NCBI GenBank assembly: GCA_013519935.1
Contig: JACDUA010000002.1
Span: forward strand, 99,949 to 163,948
Direction of reading: 5' to 3'
From: Ectothiorhodospiraceae bacterium WFHF3C12
GTDB lineage: Bacteria; Pseudomonadota; Gammaproteobacteria; Nitrococcales; Nitrococcaceae
DNA: 64,000 bases
Shown here: positions 43,898 to 52,168 of the stretch, piece after piece
How positions within the stretch are numbered: position 1 is the first letter of the stretch
Layout of the letters: every line of letters starts with the position of its first letter
Made by a program: the position numbers and the translations under genes
Notes under the pieces: model-generated
Databases searched by the model: none
Seen by the model: the letters and a program-made list of their open reading frames with translations, nothing else
Told to the model about the DNA's origin: nothing

Positions 43898-43975
43898 CTA
43901 GACATAACCACGCCGTCCCGGATCGCGATGTGCGCCGGTAAACCAGAACCAGTACTGGGCGTGGGCATACTGCAT
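43898..43975 (-). CDS. Leader peptide (25 residues) with Tyr-Trp-Phe-Trp-Phe run
   Basis: A 25-codon ORF from ATG 43975 to TAG 43898. Residues 7-12 read QYWFWF: two Trp, two Phe and a Tyr in five consecutive codons. The HRDPGRR segment follows. The codons for Arg17-Gly20 form the strand that can pair with the terminator's 5' arm. Ribosomes stalled at residues 9-12 would leave that strand free; completed translation would cover it. No strong Shine-Dalgarno sequence precedes the ATG, which is the main weakness. It is too short for similarity to prove it. Confidence 0.6.
   Translation of the reverse strand: MQYAHAQYWFWFTGAHRDPGRRGYV
43917..43928 (-). promoter_or_regulatory. Antiterminator strand complementary to the attenuator 5' arm
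   Basis: The minus-strand TCGCGATCCGGG (43928-43917), inside the leader peptide codons for Arg-Asp-Pro-Gly, is the exact reverse complement of CCCGGATCGCGA (43861-43850) in the terminator. The 12-bp antiterminator helix would use up eight bases of the terminator 5' arm. The two structures are mutually exclusive, as in trp or phe attenuators. Confidence 0.75.
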
Positions 43976-44093
43976 GCCACAGACGATAACAGGCGGTGAC
44001 GCCCAGCGCCAGTGTCCCTTTGCGCTGCTGTTGTCCCGTGCCCGGGGTGGCCGCATATCTTCCCGCACATCCAGACCAGAAGGAGAGCGTGAC

Positions 44094-44783
44094 ATGGCCG
44101 AGCCGGTTCTACTGATCACGGGGGCGTCTTCGGGTATCGGTGCCGAGACCGCGAGGCAGGCCGGCAATGCCGGATACCGCCTGGCGCTTGCGGCACGGTC
44201 GGCCACCCAGCTGGAATCCCTGGCCGAGGAGTTGGGTGGCCAGGATCGCGCCATCGCCATAAGCTGCGACGTCACCAGCGAGGCGGACCAGAGGGCGATG
44301 GTGGCGCAGGTCCTGGATCATTTCGGCCGAATCGACGCGGTGTTCGCCAACGCGGGCAGAGGCGGGAGTCCTGGTGGCTTCAGCGGTGCCGACACCCAGG
44401 CCTGGCGGGACATGATCCTCACCAACATCTACGGCGTGGGGCTGACGCTGCAATTTACCATCCCGGCCCTGCGGGAGAGCCGGGGACACCTGTTGCTGAC
44501 AGGGTCGGCGGCAGGGCGGGTAACCATACCCGGCTCCATGTACAGCGCCACCAAGTGGGCGGTAAGCGCGATCGGATACGGGGTGCGCGAGGAACTGCGG
44601 GGCAGTGGTGTTCGTGTCACCCTGATCGAGCCGGGCATGGTGAACACGCCATTTTTCGATGAGCCCCCGCAGCACGCGCTGGAACCCGTGGACGTGGCGA
44701 GATCCGTGATCTACGCGCTATCGCAACCGCCCCATGTGGACGTCAACGAGATCCTCGTCAGGCCAACGCCGGCCAGCGAGTGA
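44094..44783 (+). CDS. SDR family oxidoreductase
   Basis: A 229-residue short-chain dehydrogenase: 'PVLLITGASSGIGAETARQA' (nucleotide site), 'VFANAGRGGS', catalytic Ser in 'LLLTGSAAGR', 'MYSATKWAVSA' (Tyr-x3-Lys). The C-terminal lid is shortened. AAGGAGAG precedes ATG 44094. It diverges from the leader/PheS-like gene, with about 120 bases in between for two promoters. Substrate unknown. Confidence 0.9.
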   Translation: MAEPVLLITGASSGIGAETARQAGNAGYRLALAARSATQLESLAEELGGQDRAIAISCDVTSEADQRAMVAQVLDHFGRIDAVFANAGRGGSPGGFSGADTQAWRDMILTNIYGVGLTLQFTIPALRESRGHLLLTGSAAGRVTIPGSMYSATKWAVSAIGYGVREELRGSGVRVTLIEPGMVNTPFFDEPPQHALEPVDVARSVIYALSQPPHVDVNEILVRPTPASE

Positions 44784-44801
44784 CGCCGCCTCGCGCCAGG
44801 C

Positions 44802-45374
44802 CTAGCCGACCGGCGCGACGCCGATCAGCCAGGTGTGCAGCCACAGCACGAAGACCACGTAGGCGACCAGCCCACCGCCGATGACGATGGCGTCGTTGGC
44901 GCGTCCGGCCGGCAGGGCCGGAGTCGGACGCGGCGTTCGGCGTTTCAGCGAGATCCGGTCGGCAACGGCCCAGACGAGGAAGACCCCGAAGAGCACGACG
45001 TCGGCCAGCATGCCGTTGACCAGCAGGTGCGCGACGGCCCACAGCTTGACGGCGACAAGCATGGGGTGCTTCGTCATTTGCTGGACGCGCCCGGGCAGGT
45101 ACGCGGCAAAAAGCAGCGGGAAGACTGGCACCAGCAGCAGCATGGCCAGGTGCCGTAGCCACTCCGGCGGCGCGTAGAGCAGGGTGGGTTGGTACCGGGC
45201 ATCGCCATACCCCCAGACGATCAGCACCAGCCCGATAAGCGATATTGCGGAGTAGACGCCCTTCCACGGTACCTCTCCGAGGCGTGCCGCCGTACGGTCC
45301 CGCCACGCCGGTGCCACGATGGATACCGAGTGCGGGACGAAAAACAGTGCCAGGCCGATGATCAGCGTGCCCAT
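44802..45374 (-). CDS. NnrU family membrane protein
   Basis: A 190-residue protein with five or six membrane helices and the NnrU pattern: 'GLALFFVPHSVSIVAP', 'RHLAMLLLVPVFPLLFAAYL', 'TKHPMLVAVKLWAVAHLLVN'. The conserved His residues lie in helices. NnrU is linked to nitric-oxide/nitrite metabolism in Rhodobacter and is related to isoprenoid/steroid membrane methyltransferase-like folds. No denitrification gene is adjacent. Confidence 0.88.
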   Translation of the reverse strand: MGTLIIGLALFFVPHSVSIVAPAWRDRTAARLGEVPWKGVYSAISLIGLVLIVWGYGDARYQPTLLYAPPEWLRHLAMLLLVPVFPLLFAAYLPGRVQQMTKHPMLVAVKLWAVAHLLVNGMLADVVLFGVFLVWAVADRISLKRRTPRPTPALPAGRANDAIVIGGGLVAYVVFVLWLHTWLIGVAPVG

Positions 45375-46069
45375 GTCTTCGTTCTCCCGTTTTCGTTTCT
45401 TCTCGCCGGGCCCGGATTATCCGCTGCGCCCACGTCGGCTTTAGCGGGACTATAGCATTGAGCCCCTTGCCGGCCAGCAGAGTTGGCCGTGAGCATGATA
45501 ATGAGAAAAAATTTACGTAAAAAATATATTATATAATTGTTTTGGCAGAGTCCCTGCCGGTGCGTTGTCTCGAACCCGAATCTCATGGGGATAGTTAATC
45601 GCGCAGAGCGCGGTGTCGCCGTTAGAAGCCGTTTCATAGGTCAAAAGTCGTCGAATGGAGACAGTTCAATGATGCGTCGTTAAGTAATTAATAACGAAGA
45701 AATGAAACCGTAAAAATCAGGGTAAAAAGCGCTCTAATTAAGTGAAAATATATTTTTTGAAAGCATGATAATGGATCGAACTGTCGCCATATTGAGACAG
45801 TATTTGAGTGGCGGAGGCCCACCGGGCCAGAGATCCATTAGCGCCTAAATAAACTATACAAAACAAATATTTATGGTACCGCCTAGCGACCGTAAGATGG
45901 GTGATACCGGATTTGTAGGAAAATTCTTACATGCCCAATTCTGCGCGGTCGGTCGCAGAATTTGAGGCTGACACATATAGCATCGCCATCCACAAGTCTC
46001 GTGTTTTCTCCTGGAAGCGGACCGCCTCTGCATCCTCCGGCGGCCGTTGCGAACAGAGGGATTGGTTCG
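45375..46069. other. AT-rich intergenic island upstream of the Calx-beta gene
   Basis: About 700 bases with no gene and a strikingly low GC content compared with everything around it (for example the run at 45508-45545 and 45710-45760). The 12-mer AGCATGATAATG occurs twice (45492-45503 and 45762-45773); the first is followed by GAGAAA, giving a half Fur-like GATAATGAGAA. It probably carries the promoter of the lipoprotein gene and is a good target for an H-NS/MvaT-type silencer. Confidence 0.5.
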
Positions 46070-48019
46070 ATGCAAATCCGTGTTTCTCTTATAAGGAACC
46101 TGCTGGCCGGGTTCGGGGCCGCGCTCGTCCTGAGTGCCTGCGGTGGCGGCGCGGGGCAGGACGAAGGGCAGTCCGGCGGGGTCGGTGATTCGGTCAACGC
46201 CGACTCCGGCACTTTCGTACTCGAGCAGTCCGACTTCAGCGTCGATGAATCCGCCGGCTCGCTGAGCCTCGTCGTGCGCCGCACCGGCGGCAGCCGCGGG
46301 GTCGTGAACGTCCAGTACCAGACCATCGAGTACGGCCCGTCCGTCACCAACAGGGCCACGGCGATGGCAAGTGGCACCGGGGATTTCCAGTCCCTGGGGG
46401 GCGGGCTGCGGTTCGCGGATGGCGAGACGCGCAAGACGGTATCCGTCGAGGTGGCGGATGACAGCGAGGCCGAATCGGACAAGGTCTTCGGTTTTCGCCT
46501 GACCGGTGTCGATCGGGGGCGTCTGGGTCAGCCGTCCAGCAGCCGTCTCACCATCGTGGACGACGATGGCGACGACGGTGGCGGAGGGACCTCGGGCCAG
46601 TTCCAGCTCTCCGCCTCGAGCTACACCGTGGCCGAGGACGGCGGTACGTTGACGGTGGTCGTGGAGCGCGCCGGCGGTGCCCAGGGCGAGGCGTCGGTTC
46701 GCTATTCCACCAGCCAGTACGACCCCGCCCAGAGCGGCAACGCGGATGACGTCAACTTCGGCAACGGTGACGACTACGACGGGACGACGGGGCGTCTCGA
46801 CTTCGGCGACGGTCAGACAGAGGCAAGCTTCCAGGTATCGATCACCGATGACGCGGAAGCCACCGGCAACCTGACCTTCGGCCTATACCTCTTCGAGGCC
46901 AGCACCAGCCTCGGTTCTCCCTCCGAGGCCACGGTCACCATCGTCGACGACGAGCAGCCGGGCGACACGGAACCTGACGACCCCGAGCCGGGCGTGACAG
47001 GTGAGTTCCGGATGGCGTCGTCCAACTATTACGTGTCCGAGAACGGCGGCAGCGTGCGCTTCGTGGTTCAGCGGGTCAACGGCAGCGACGGCGCGGCCAG
47101 CGTGGACTTCGCCACGGCGGTCACCGGCAGCGGCGACGGGCATGCAGTGGCGGGCGAAGACTATACGAGTGCCGGTGGGACGCTGGAGTTCACCGACGGC
47201 GAGACCGAGCGTTCTTTCAGCGTACCGGTCATCGATGACGAAGAGTATACCGGCGCCCTGTCCTTCGCCGTGCGCCTGAGCAACGCCGATACCGCGATGG
47301 CCTCGCCTAGCCAGGCGACAGTGCAGATAAGCGATGACGAGCAAGAGCCAACGGAGTCGGGCGCGTTCAGGTTCAATGCCGCGAGTTATTCCGTCGCTGA
47401 GAATGTCGGCAGCATCACGATCACGGTGGAACGTGTCAACGGCAGTACCGGTGCGGCAAGCGTCGATTACGCTACCCAGGTCTTGAGCTCTGGCAGTGGC
47501 GCCGCGGTTGCCGGCACGGACTTCCAGGCCGCTTCGGGTACGCTCGACTTTGCAGATGGCGTCACCACACGGAGCTTCCAGGTCGCCATCATCGATGATG
47601 GCCAGTACACGGGCAATCTCAGCTTTCAGGTGAGTCTGAGCAACGCCGACACCGCCGTCGTATCTCCGGCACTAGCTGCCGTGTCGATCGTGGAGGACGA
47701 ATCCCAGCCCCAGGGTGTTCCGACCCTGGTATGGGATGCACCAACGACTAATGCCGACGGTTCCTGCCTGGATGATCTGGACGGCTTCAGGGTGAATTAC
47801 GGACTGTCAAGCGGTAACTACACTCAATCGAGCAGTGTAGCGCTCGGCGAGCTCCAGTCCTCGCCGACAGGAAACAGCACCAGTTGCGGAGAGGTGGTGT
47901 CTTATCGGTTGCCGCTGGACAGCCTGAACAGCGCGTCCTGGTACGTTACGGTTCAGAGCCGTGACTCCGATGGAAACCTGAGCGATCATTCTGCGGAGAT
48001 CGTCGTAACCGTCAATTAA
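46070..48019 (+). CDS. Calx-beta repeat lipoprotein
   Basis: A 649-residue secreted lipoprotein. The signal peptide ends in 'LVLSAC' (Cys24). Four Calx-beta modules follow, beginning near 'SGTFVLEQSDFSVDESAGSL', 'SGQFQLSASSYTVAEDGGTL', 'TGEFRMASSNYYVSENGGSV' and 'SGAFRFNAASYSVAENVGSI'. Each ends with an acidic 'TIVDDE'-like calcium-binding strand. A C-terminal fibronectin-III-like domain ('VPTLVWDAPTTNADGSCLDD') has two Cys. Calcium-dependent rigidification and a role in adhesion or the cell surface are expected. Its start follows AGAGGG. An AT-rich promoter island precedes it. Confidence 0.9.
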   Translation: MQIRVSLIRNLLAGFGAALVLSACGGGAGQDEGQSGGVGDSVNADSGTFVLEQSDFSVDESAGSLSLVVRRTGGSRGVVNVQYQTIEYGPSVTNRATAMASGTGDFQSLGGGLRFADGETRKTVSVEVADDSEAESDKVFGFRLTGVDRGRLGQPSSSRLTIVDDDGDDGGGGTSGQFQLSASSYTVAEDGGTLTVVVERAGGAQGEASVRYSTSQYDPAQSGNADDVNFGNGDDYDGTTGRLDFGDGQTEASFQVSITDDAEATGNLTFGLYLFEASTSLGSPSEATVTIVDDEQPGDTEPDDPEPGVTGEFRMASSNYYVSENGGSVRFVVQRVNGSDGAASVDFATAVTGSGDGHAVAGEDYTSAGGTLEFTDGETERSFSVPVIDDEEYTGALSFAVRLSNADTAMASPSQATVQISDDEQEPTESGAFRFNAASYSVAENVGSITITVERVNGSTGAASVDYATQVLSSGSGAAVAGTDFQAASGTLDFADGVTTRSFQVAIIDDGQYTGNLSFQVSLSNADTAVVSPALAAVSIVEDESQPQGVPTLVWDAPTTNADGSCLDDLDGFRVNYGLSSGNYTQSSSVALGELQSSPTGNSTSCGEVVSYRLPLDSLNSASWYVTVQSRDSDGNLSDHSAEIVVTVN

Positions 48020-48038
48020 CTGGAGTGCAGTATCGAAG

Positions 48039-48076
48039 AGAGTAAACAGGCTGCGCCTTCCCGCGGCCTTTACTCT
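48039..48076. other. Hairpin between convergent genes
   Basis: AGAGTAAA (48039-48046) and TTTACTCT (48069-48076) form an inverted repeat extended by an inner GGC/GCC pair with a short bulge. It lies between the converging Calx-beta and coiled-coil genes, with no long T tract. Bidirectional termination or mRNA end protection is likely. Confidence 0.5.
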
Positions 48077-48092
48077 AGCTATTCCAGTCGAT

Positions 48093-48947
48093 TCATTGGG
48101 CGCGGATCTTGATCAGCAGATCCCGGGGATTGCGCCGGCCCTTGGAGACCGCGGCCACCGGCTCGCCCCGGGCCGACAGTGTCCGACCGGCCGGGGAATC
48201 GCGGAGCAGCTCCAGCAGGGTGTCCACCTGAGGCGGGCGGCCCGGGTCGTAATAGATGATTTCCGTGCGGTCGACGCTCAGGCGCATGATGTTCTCGGGC
48301 TCGACGACGAAGCCGGCGTCGCGCACCGCCGCCAGCAGGGGGTCGACGACTTCCTCCACGGCGCTGGCGGGCGCCTGGTACATGACGAAGACGTCGAAAA
48401 AGGAGTTCTGCAGCTTGGCGATTTGCCGGAGCTGTCTCTGTACGTCCTGCTGGGCCTCTCGGTAAGTGGCCTCCAGGGTCCGAGCCTTGCGTAGCAGGTC
48501 CTGGGTTTCCGTCAGCCGCGCGCCGGCGGCGTCGAGCTGGTCCAGGCGCTCGTCGAAGTCGTCCTGGGCGGCGGCCAGCGCGTCCCGCGCCTCGGTGATC
48601 TGGCGGGTGGCGGCCCGGGCGCGGTCGTCGACCTCCGCCCCGAGTGCTTCGATACGTTCCCGCAACGCCTCGACCTCGGACTGGGCCTGAGCCCGGGCCT
48701 CCTCCAGGCTCTGCTGGGCCTCGGTCTCCAGGTCGGTGAGCTTGCGGCGGAAATCGGCGGTCTCCTTGTAGCCGAAGAAGGCCAGCAGGCTGAAGGCCAG
48801 AACGAGGAACGCCGCCGAGGCCGTCACCCACTGACGCGTTTTTTCCTGAATCTCCACCCGCGTCTCGATGGCCACGCGCTCGCCTTCCTGCCGGATCGCC
48901 TCCAAAGCCTCGTCCCGGGCCTGCTCAAACCGGTCGTGCTCACTCAT
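48093..48947 (-). CDS. Membrane-anchored coiled-coil protein
   Basis: A 284-residue protein. A short N-terminal cytoplasmic helix and one membrane segment (about residues 41-60; 'VTASAAFLVLAFSLLAFFGY') are followed by a coiled coil of about 110 residues (Ala/Glu/Arg/Gln heptads). A C-terminal globular domain of about 90 residues follows ('FDVFVMYQAPASAVEEVVDP', 'IIYYDPGRPPQVDTLLELLR'). I do not recognise the family. Its ATG lies inside the end of the upstream lipoprotein gene (8-base overlap), implying translational coupling and a shared job at the envelope. Confidence 0.7.
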   Translation of the reverse strand: MSEHDRFEQARDEALEAIRQEGERVAIETRVEIQEKTRQWVTASAAFLVLAFSLLAFFGYKETADFRRKLTDLETEAQQSLEEARAQAQSEVEALRERIEALGAEVDDRARAATRQITEARDALAAAQDDFDERLDQLDAAGARLTETQDLLRKARTLEATYREAQQDVQRQLRQIAKLQNSFFDVFVMYQAPASAVEEVVDPLLAAVRDAGFVVEPENIMRLSVDRTEIIYYDPGRPPQVDTLLELLRDSPAGRTLSARGEPVAAVSKGRRNPRDLLIKIRAQ

Positions 48948-49773
48948 ACGTCGCATCCCGTGTCGTGCGGGGCCGGCGGTAGTCGTCGCGTAAAAGCTCC
49001 CGGCCACGCAGATCGATGAGCTTGCCGTCGGCCAGGCGCTCGTCGAAGTACAGGTGGCCGATCAGGGCCGCGTCCTCCGTTCGCTCGTGGGCCGGGTCCT
49101 CGATGAGGTAGACCGGGTGGGCAGCGCGATAGTCGATGGCGTAGACGTCTTTGTGCGCGCGAGCGGTGTCGATATGAATGCGGTAACGCACCGTGGTGTC
49201 GTGCAGGTGCGTGGACTCTCCGGGGATGCGCGTGATGATCTGCCTGACGTCCACGTCGATGAATCCGGCCTTGAGCTGGTCCACGGGATGGACCTTGGGG
49301 ATGAGATGGAAGTCGCCGTTGAGCAGGATCTCGCCGGTGCGCTCACGGATCAGGAAGAACCGGCCCGCACCTTCGAAGTGGAACCGCTCGTCACGGAACG
49401 GGTTGAGGGAGATGACCGAGTGCAGAAAGCCGCGGATGCGCAGCTCCCGGTTCAGCAGTTCCTCGCGCATGGTGCTCATGCCGTAGCGGTCCTTGAGTGC
49501 CTGCCAGTTCTCCGGACCGACCATGAAACGCAGGTAGCTGTCCATTTGCGCGTTGACCCGGCGAAGCTGGTCCAGGGTCTGTTCCTGTACCGGCGGCCAG
49601 GGCGCCTCCGTGAACTGGAAGGTCTGCTCGTAGACTTCGAACTGGCTGATGCGCGCCATCTGGATGGGCACGACCTTGACGGACTCGCAGGCGGTCAGCC
49701 ACGGCAGGAGAAGCACGGCCAGCACCCAAGGGATGTGGCCCGGACGGAGCACTGTGCTTTTCGTCGTCGGCAT
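48940..49773 (-). CDS. Lipoprotein of unknown function
   Basis: A 277-residue lipoprotein. The signal peptide ends in lipobox 'PWLTAC' (Cys29), followed by a conserved-looking mature domain with 'FHFEGAGRFFLIRERTGEIL', 'FHLIPKVHPVDQLKAGFIDV' and a C-terminal 'LIDLRGRELLRDDYR'. Family unknown to me. An ATG 18 bases further up is an alternative start. It is the first gene of a coupled pair with the membrane coiled-coil protein. The pair may form an envelope-spanning complex (inference from topology). Confidence 0.7.
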   Translation of the reverse strand: MPTTKSTVLRPGHIPWVLAVLLLPWLTACESVKVVPIQMARISQFEVYEQTFQFTEAPWPPVQEQTLDQLRRVNAQMDSYLRFMVGPENWQALKDRYGMSTMREELLNRELRIRGFLHSVISLNPFRDERFHFEGAGRFFLIRERTGEILLNGDFHLIPKVHPVDQLKAGFIDVDVRQIITRIPGESTHLHDTTVRYRIHIDTARAHKDVYAIDYRAAHPVYLIEDPAHERTEDAALIGHLYFDERLADGKLIDLRGRELLRDDYRRPRTTRDATYE

Positions 49774-49913
49774 GCGTCGTCCCTGCGCCACCGCATTTGC
49801 GCAGAGTATAGCAACGGTCCCCCAGGGCGCTTGCCGCGCCGCAACCCGCGGCAGTAGAGTCCAGCCTTCGCGGCCGGCGCAGCGCCGGCCCGCCGCGACC
49901 CGGGGGAGCCACC

Positions 49914-50858
49914 TTGCTGACCATTGTCGAGATCCTCGCGCCGGTCTTTCTTATCGTCGCACTGGGCTGGTCGCTGGCCCGGGCGGGATTCCTTTCCCGG
50001 GGTGCGCTACAGGAGGTCAACCGGCTGAGCTACTGGTTCGGCCTCCCCGCGTTGCTCTTTCATCGGCTGGCCACCGCCAGCCCGGAATTCCGGGCCGTCG
50101 GCGGCCTGCTTCTGGCGCTCTCCGGCGCCACGCTCGCCGGCATCCTCCTGGCCGCCATGGCAGCCGCGGTGCTGAGACTGCCACGGCCGGTCGTGGGGAC
50201 CTTCATCCAGGGCGTGTTCCGGGGCAACCTCGCCTTCATCGGCTTGCCGGTCGTGCTCTATGCCTTTGCCGGATCCCCCATGGGCGGCGCCGGCGCGGAG
50301 TCCAGTGCCCTGTTGGCGTTCGGTCCCACCGTGGTGCTTTACAACGTCCTCGCGGTTGCGGTGTTGCTGGCGCCGGGAGCGCAGGGTGGCTGGTCGAAGG
50401 CGCTGGTCCGGGCCGGCTATGGCATGGTCACCAATCCCATACTCATCGCCTGCCTGGCCGGTGTGGGATACGCCGCCGCCGGCCTCGCCATGCCCGACTT
50501 GCTGGGACGCACGCTCTCCGCGCTGGGCCAGATGGCGCTGCCCCTGGCCCTGCTGTGCATCGGCGGGGCGTTGTACTGGACCCGGGTGCGTGGGCATCTG
50601 CTTTGGGCGGGGATCGCGGCGGTGCTCAAAGTGAGCGTGCTGCCGGCCATCGGCCTGGGGCTGGCCTGGTGGCTCGGGCTTTCGCCCGAGCACACACGTA
50701 TCGTCGGCATACTGCTGGCCTGTCCGACGGCCTCGGCATCCTACCTGCTGGCGACACAGCTCGGCGGCGACGGCGGGCTGGCCTCGAGCATTGTCGTGCT
50801 CAGCACCCTGGTGGCCGTACCGGCCATGATACTGGTGCTCTGGGTTACCGGGGGCTGA
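49914..50858 (+). CDS. AEC (auxin efflux carrier) family transporter
   Basis: A 314-residue membrane protein with about ten helices. The AEC layout is seen in 'LNRLSYWFGLPALLFHRLA'-like N-terminus ('VNRLSYWFGLPALLF'), 'GVFRGNLAFIGLPVVLYAFA' and 'ACPTASASYLLATQLGGD'. Known relatives export malonate, malate or other small anions. Start is TTG 49914 preceded by GGGGGAG. A single gene, convergent with the DUF2147 gene. Confidence 0.88.
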   Translation: MLTIVEILAPVFLIVALGWSLARAGFLSRGALQEVNRLSYWFGLPALLFHRLATASPEFRAVGGLLLALSGATLAGILLAAMAAAVLRLPRPVVGTFIQGVFRGNLAFIGLPVVLYAFAGSPMGGAGAESSALLAFGPTVVLYNVLAVAVLLAPGAQGGWSKALVRAGYGMVTNPILIACLAGVGYAAAGLAMPDLLGRTLSALGQMALPLALLCIGGALYWTRVRGHLLWAGIAAVLKVSVLPAIGLGLAWWLGLSPEHTRIVGILLACPTASASYLLATQLGGDGGLASSIVVLSTLVAVPAMILVLWVTGG

Positions 50859-50871
50859 GGGCGGGAACCGT

Positions 50872-51303
50872 TCAGCGCTCCACGGGCAGCCACTCCTGGG
50901 TGCGGTAGAAGAAGGCGACATACCCGCGCACCATGAGCTTGCCGTCCTCCAGCCAGATCTTGCAGTCGTAGGTCTTGCCGTTGGCCGGGTCCAGGATGGT
51001 GCCGTCGGTCCAGACGTCCCCGTCGCGCTCCATGCCCCAGAGGAATACCATGCCCTTGATGGGCTGGTCCTTGCGGTTGCCCTCGCATTCCTCGCAGACG
51101 GGGTTCTCGTCGCCCTCGGGCCGGTTGAGCAGCTCCACGACCTTGCCGTACAGGACGCCGTCCTCGACGTAGGTCTTGACGATGGACTTCGCCTTGCCGG
51201 TTTCGTCGTCAATGGTCTTCCAGTAACCCTCCACCGGTGCCCCCGCGGCCGCCGTCGGCAGGGCGATACAGCTCATTGCCAGCAGCAGAAACAGGTACCG
51301 CAT
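50872..51303 (-). CDS. DUF2147 secreted protein
   Basis: A 143-residue protein with a signal peptide ('YLFLLLAMSCIALPTAAAGA') and the DUF2147 beta-barrel pattern: 'VEGYWKTIDDETGKAKSIVK', 'VCEECEGNRKDQPIKGMVFL', 'DPANGKTYDCKIWLEDGKLM' and 'VRGYVAFFYRTQEW'. The family is small, periplasmic and lipocalin-like, of unknown ligand. GGAGGAG precedes ATG 51303. Confidence 0.9.
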   Translation of the reverse strand: MRYLFLLLAMSCIALPTAAAGAPVEGYWKTIDDETGKAKSIVKTYVEDGVLYGKVVELLNRPEGDENPVCEECEGNRKDQPIKGMVFLWGMERDGDVWTDGTILDPANGKTYDCKIWLEDGKLMVRGYVAFFYRTQEWLPVER

Positions 51304-51346
51304 GCGTTTACTCCTCCCAAGGTTGACGTAATTTGGCCGTCCGGCG

Positions 51347-52168
51347 TCAGTTTTGTAGTTCATCGAGGAAGTGCCGGACGGCTTCGTTGAATCTGGCCGG
51401 TTGTTCCAGGTTCATGCCATGGCTGGCATCACGGATGGTCACCCGCCGTGCGCGGGGGATGTTCGCTTCCAGGGCGTCCAGGATCCGCGGGAACGGCGCG
51501 GGGCTGTCCGCGCCACCGATCAGCAGCGTCGGCGCCATTATCCCGGCGAGCATGGCGGCGCTGAACGGCTCGCGGACCTCGCGGACCTGGCCGAGCAGGG
51601 TGTGAGCGTTGTCCCGCGCGCCCTGCTTGAACTTCTCCGGGTTTGCCGCCCACGCTCCCGGCCCGTGAACCGTGTCGACGAAATGCGCCAGGGCCTCATC
51701 GACGCGGTTGTCCCGCAGATGGGCGACACAGGTCTCGAGCATGCCGTGGTCGATCCCCACCGGCTCGTCGCCGATCAGCAGCGATGGATCCAGGTCGCCG
51801 CCGGGATCGGCGAGGATCAGGCTGGATACCAGCGTCGGGTGGCGGCGCGCCACCTGTGCCGCTATATACCCACCGCGGGAATGGCCCAACAGGTGGACCG
51901 GCCCTGCATCGAGTTGACGGATGAAAGCCGCCACGTCTTCGGCCTGGTTGTCCGGCTGAAAGCCTTCACCCCGGCCGTCCCATTGCGCGGGGTAATAGTG
52001 GCGAAGGCTCAGGGAGATGACCCGGTACCGGTCCGCGAGCGCCCGGGCCTGGAGTGGCCAGTACCGGTAGTCGCAGAGCGAGCCGTGGACGAGCAGCAGC
52101 GGCTCGCCGGCGCCGGTGTCCACATAGGCGAGCTCACAACCGTTGACGCGGGCGTGCCGGACCTCCAT
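51347..52168 (-). CDS. Alpha/beta hydrolase
   Basis: A 273-residue alpha/beta hydrolase with nucleophile Ser97 ('HLLGHSRGGYIAAQVARRHP'), oxyanion motif 'LLLVHGSLCD' and catalytic His in 'IRDASHGMNLEQPARFNE'. It resembles small-molecule esterases and lactonases; the Ser nucleophile argues against an epoxide hydrolase, which would use Asp. The ATG overlaps the stop of the upstream halohydrin-dehalogenase-like gene (TGATG), so the two are translationally coupled. It may act on the ester or lactone derived from the partner's product. Confidence 0.88.
   Translation of the reverse strand: MEVRHARVNGCELAYVDTGAGEPLLLVHGSLCDYRYWPLQARALADRYRVISLSLRHYYPAQWDGRGEGFQPDNQAEDVAAFIRQLDAGPVHLLGHSRGGYIAAQVARRHPTLVSSLILADPGGDLDPSLLIGDEPVGIDHGMLETCVAHLRDNRVDEALAHFVDTVHGPGAWAANPEKFKQGARDNAHTLLGQVREVREPFSAAMLAGIMAPTLLIGGADSPAPFPRILDALEANIPRARRVTIRDASHGMNLEQPARFNEAVRHFLDELQN

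Noticed and set aside
45492..45510. Second Fur box in the AT-rich island
   Set aside because: Only the left half (GATAATGAGAA) matches; the right half is a run of A/T without dyad symmetry.
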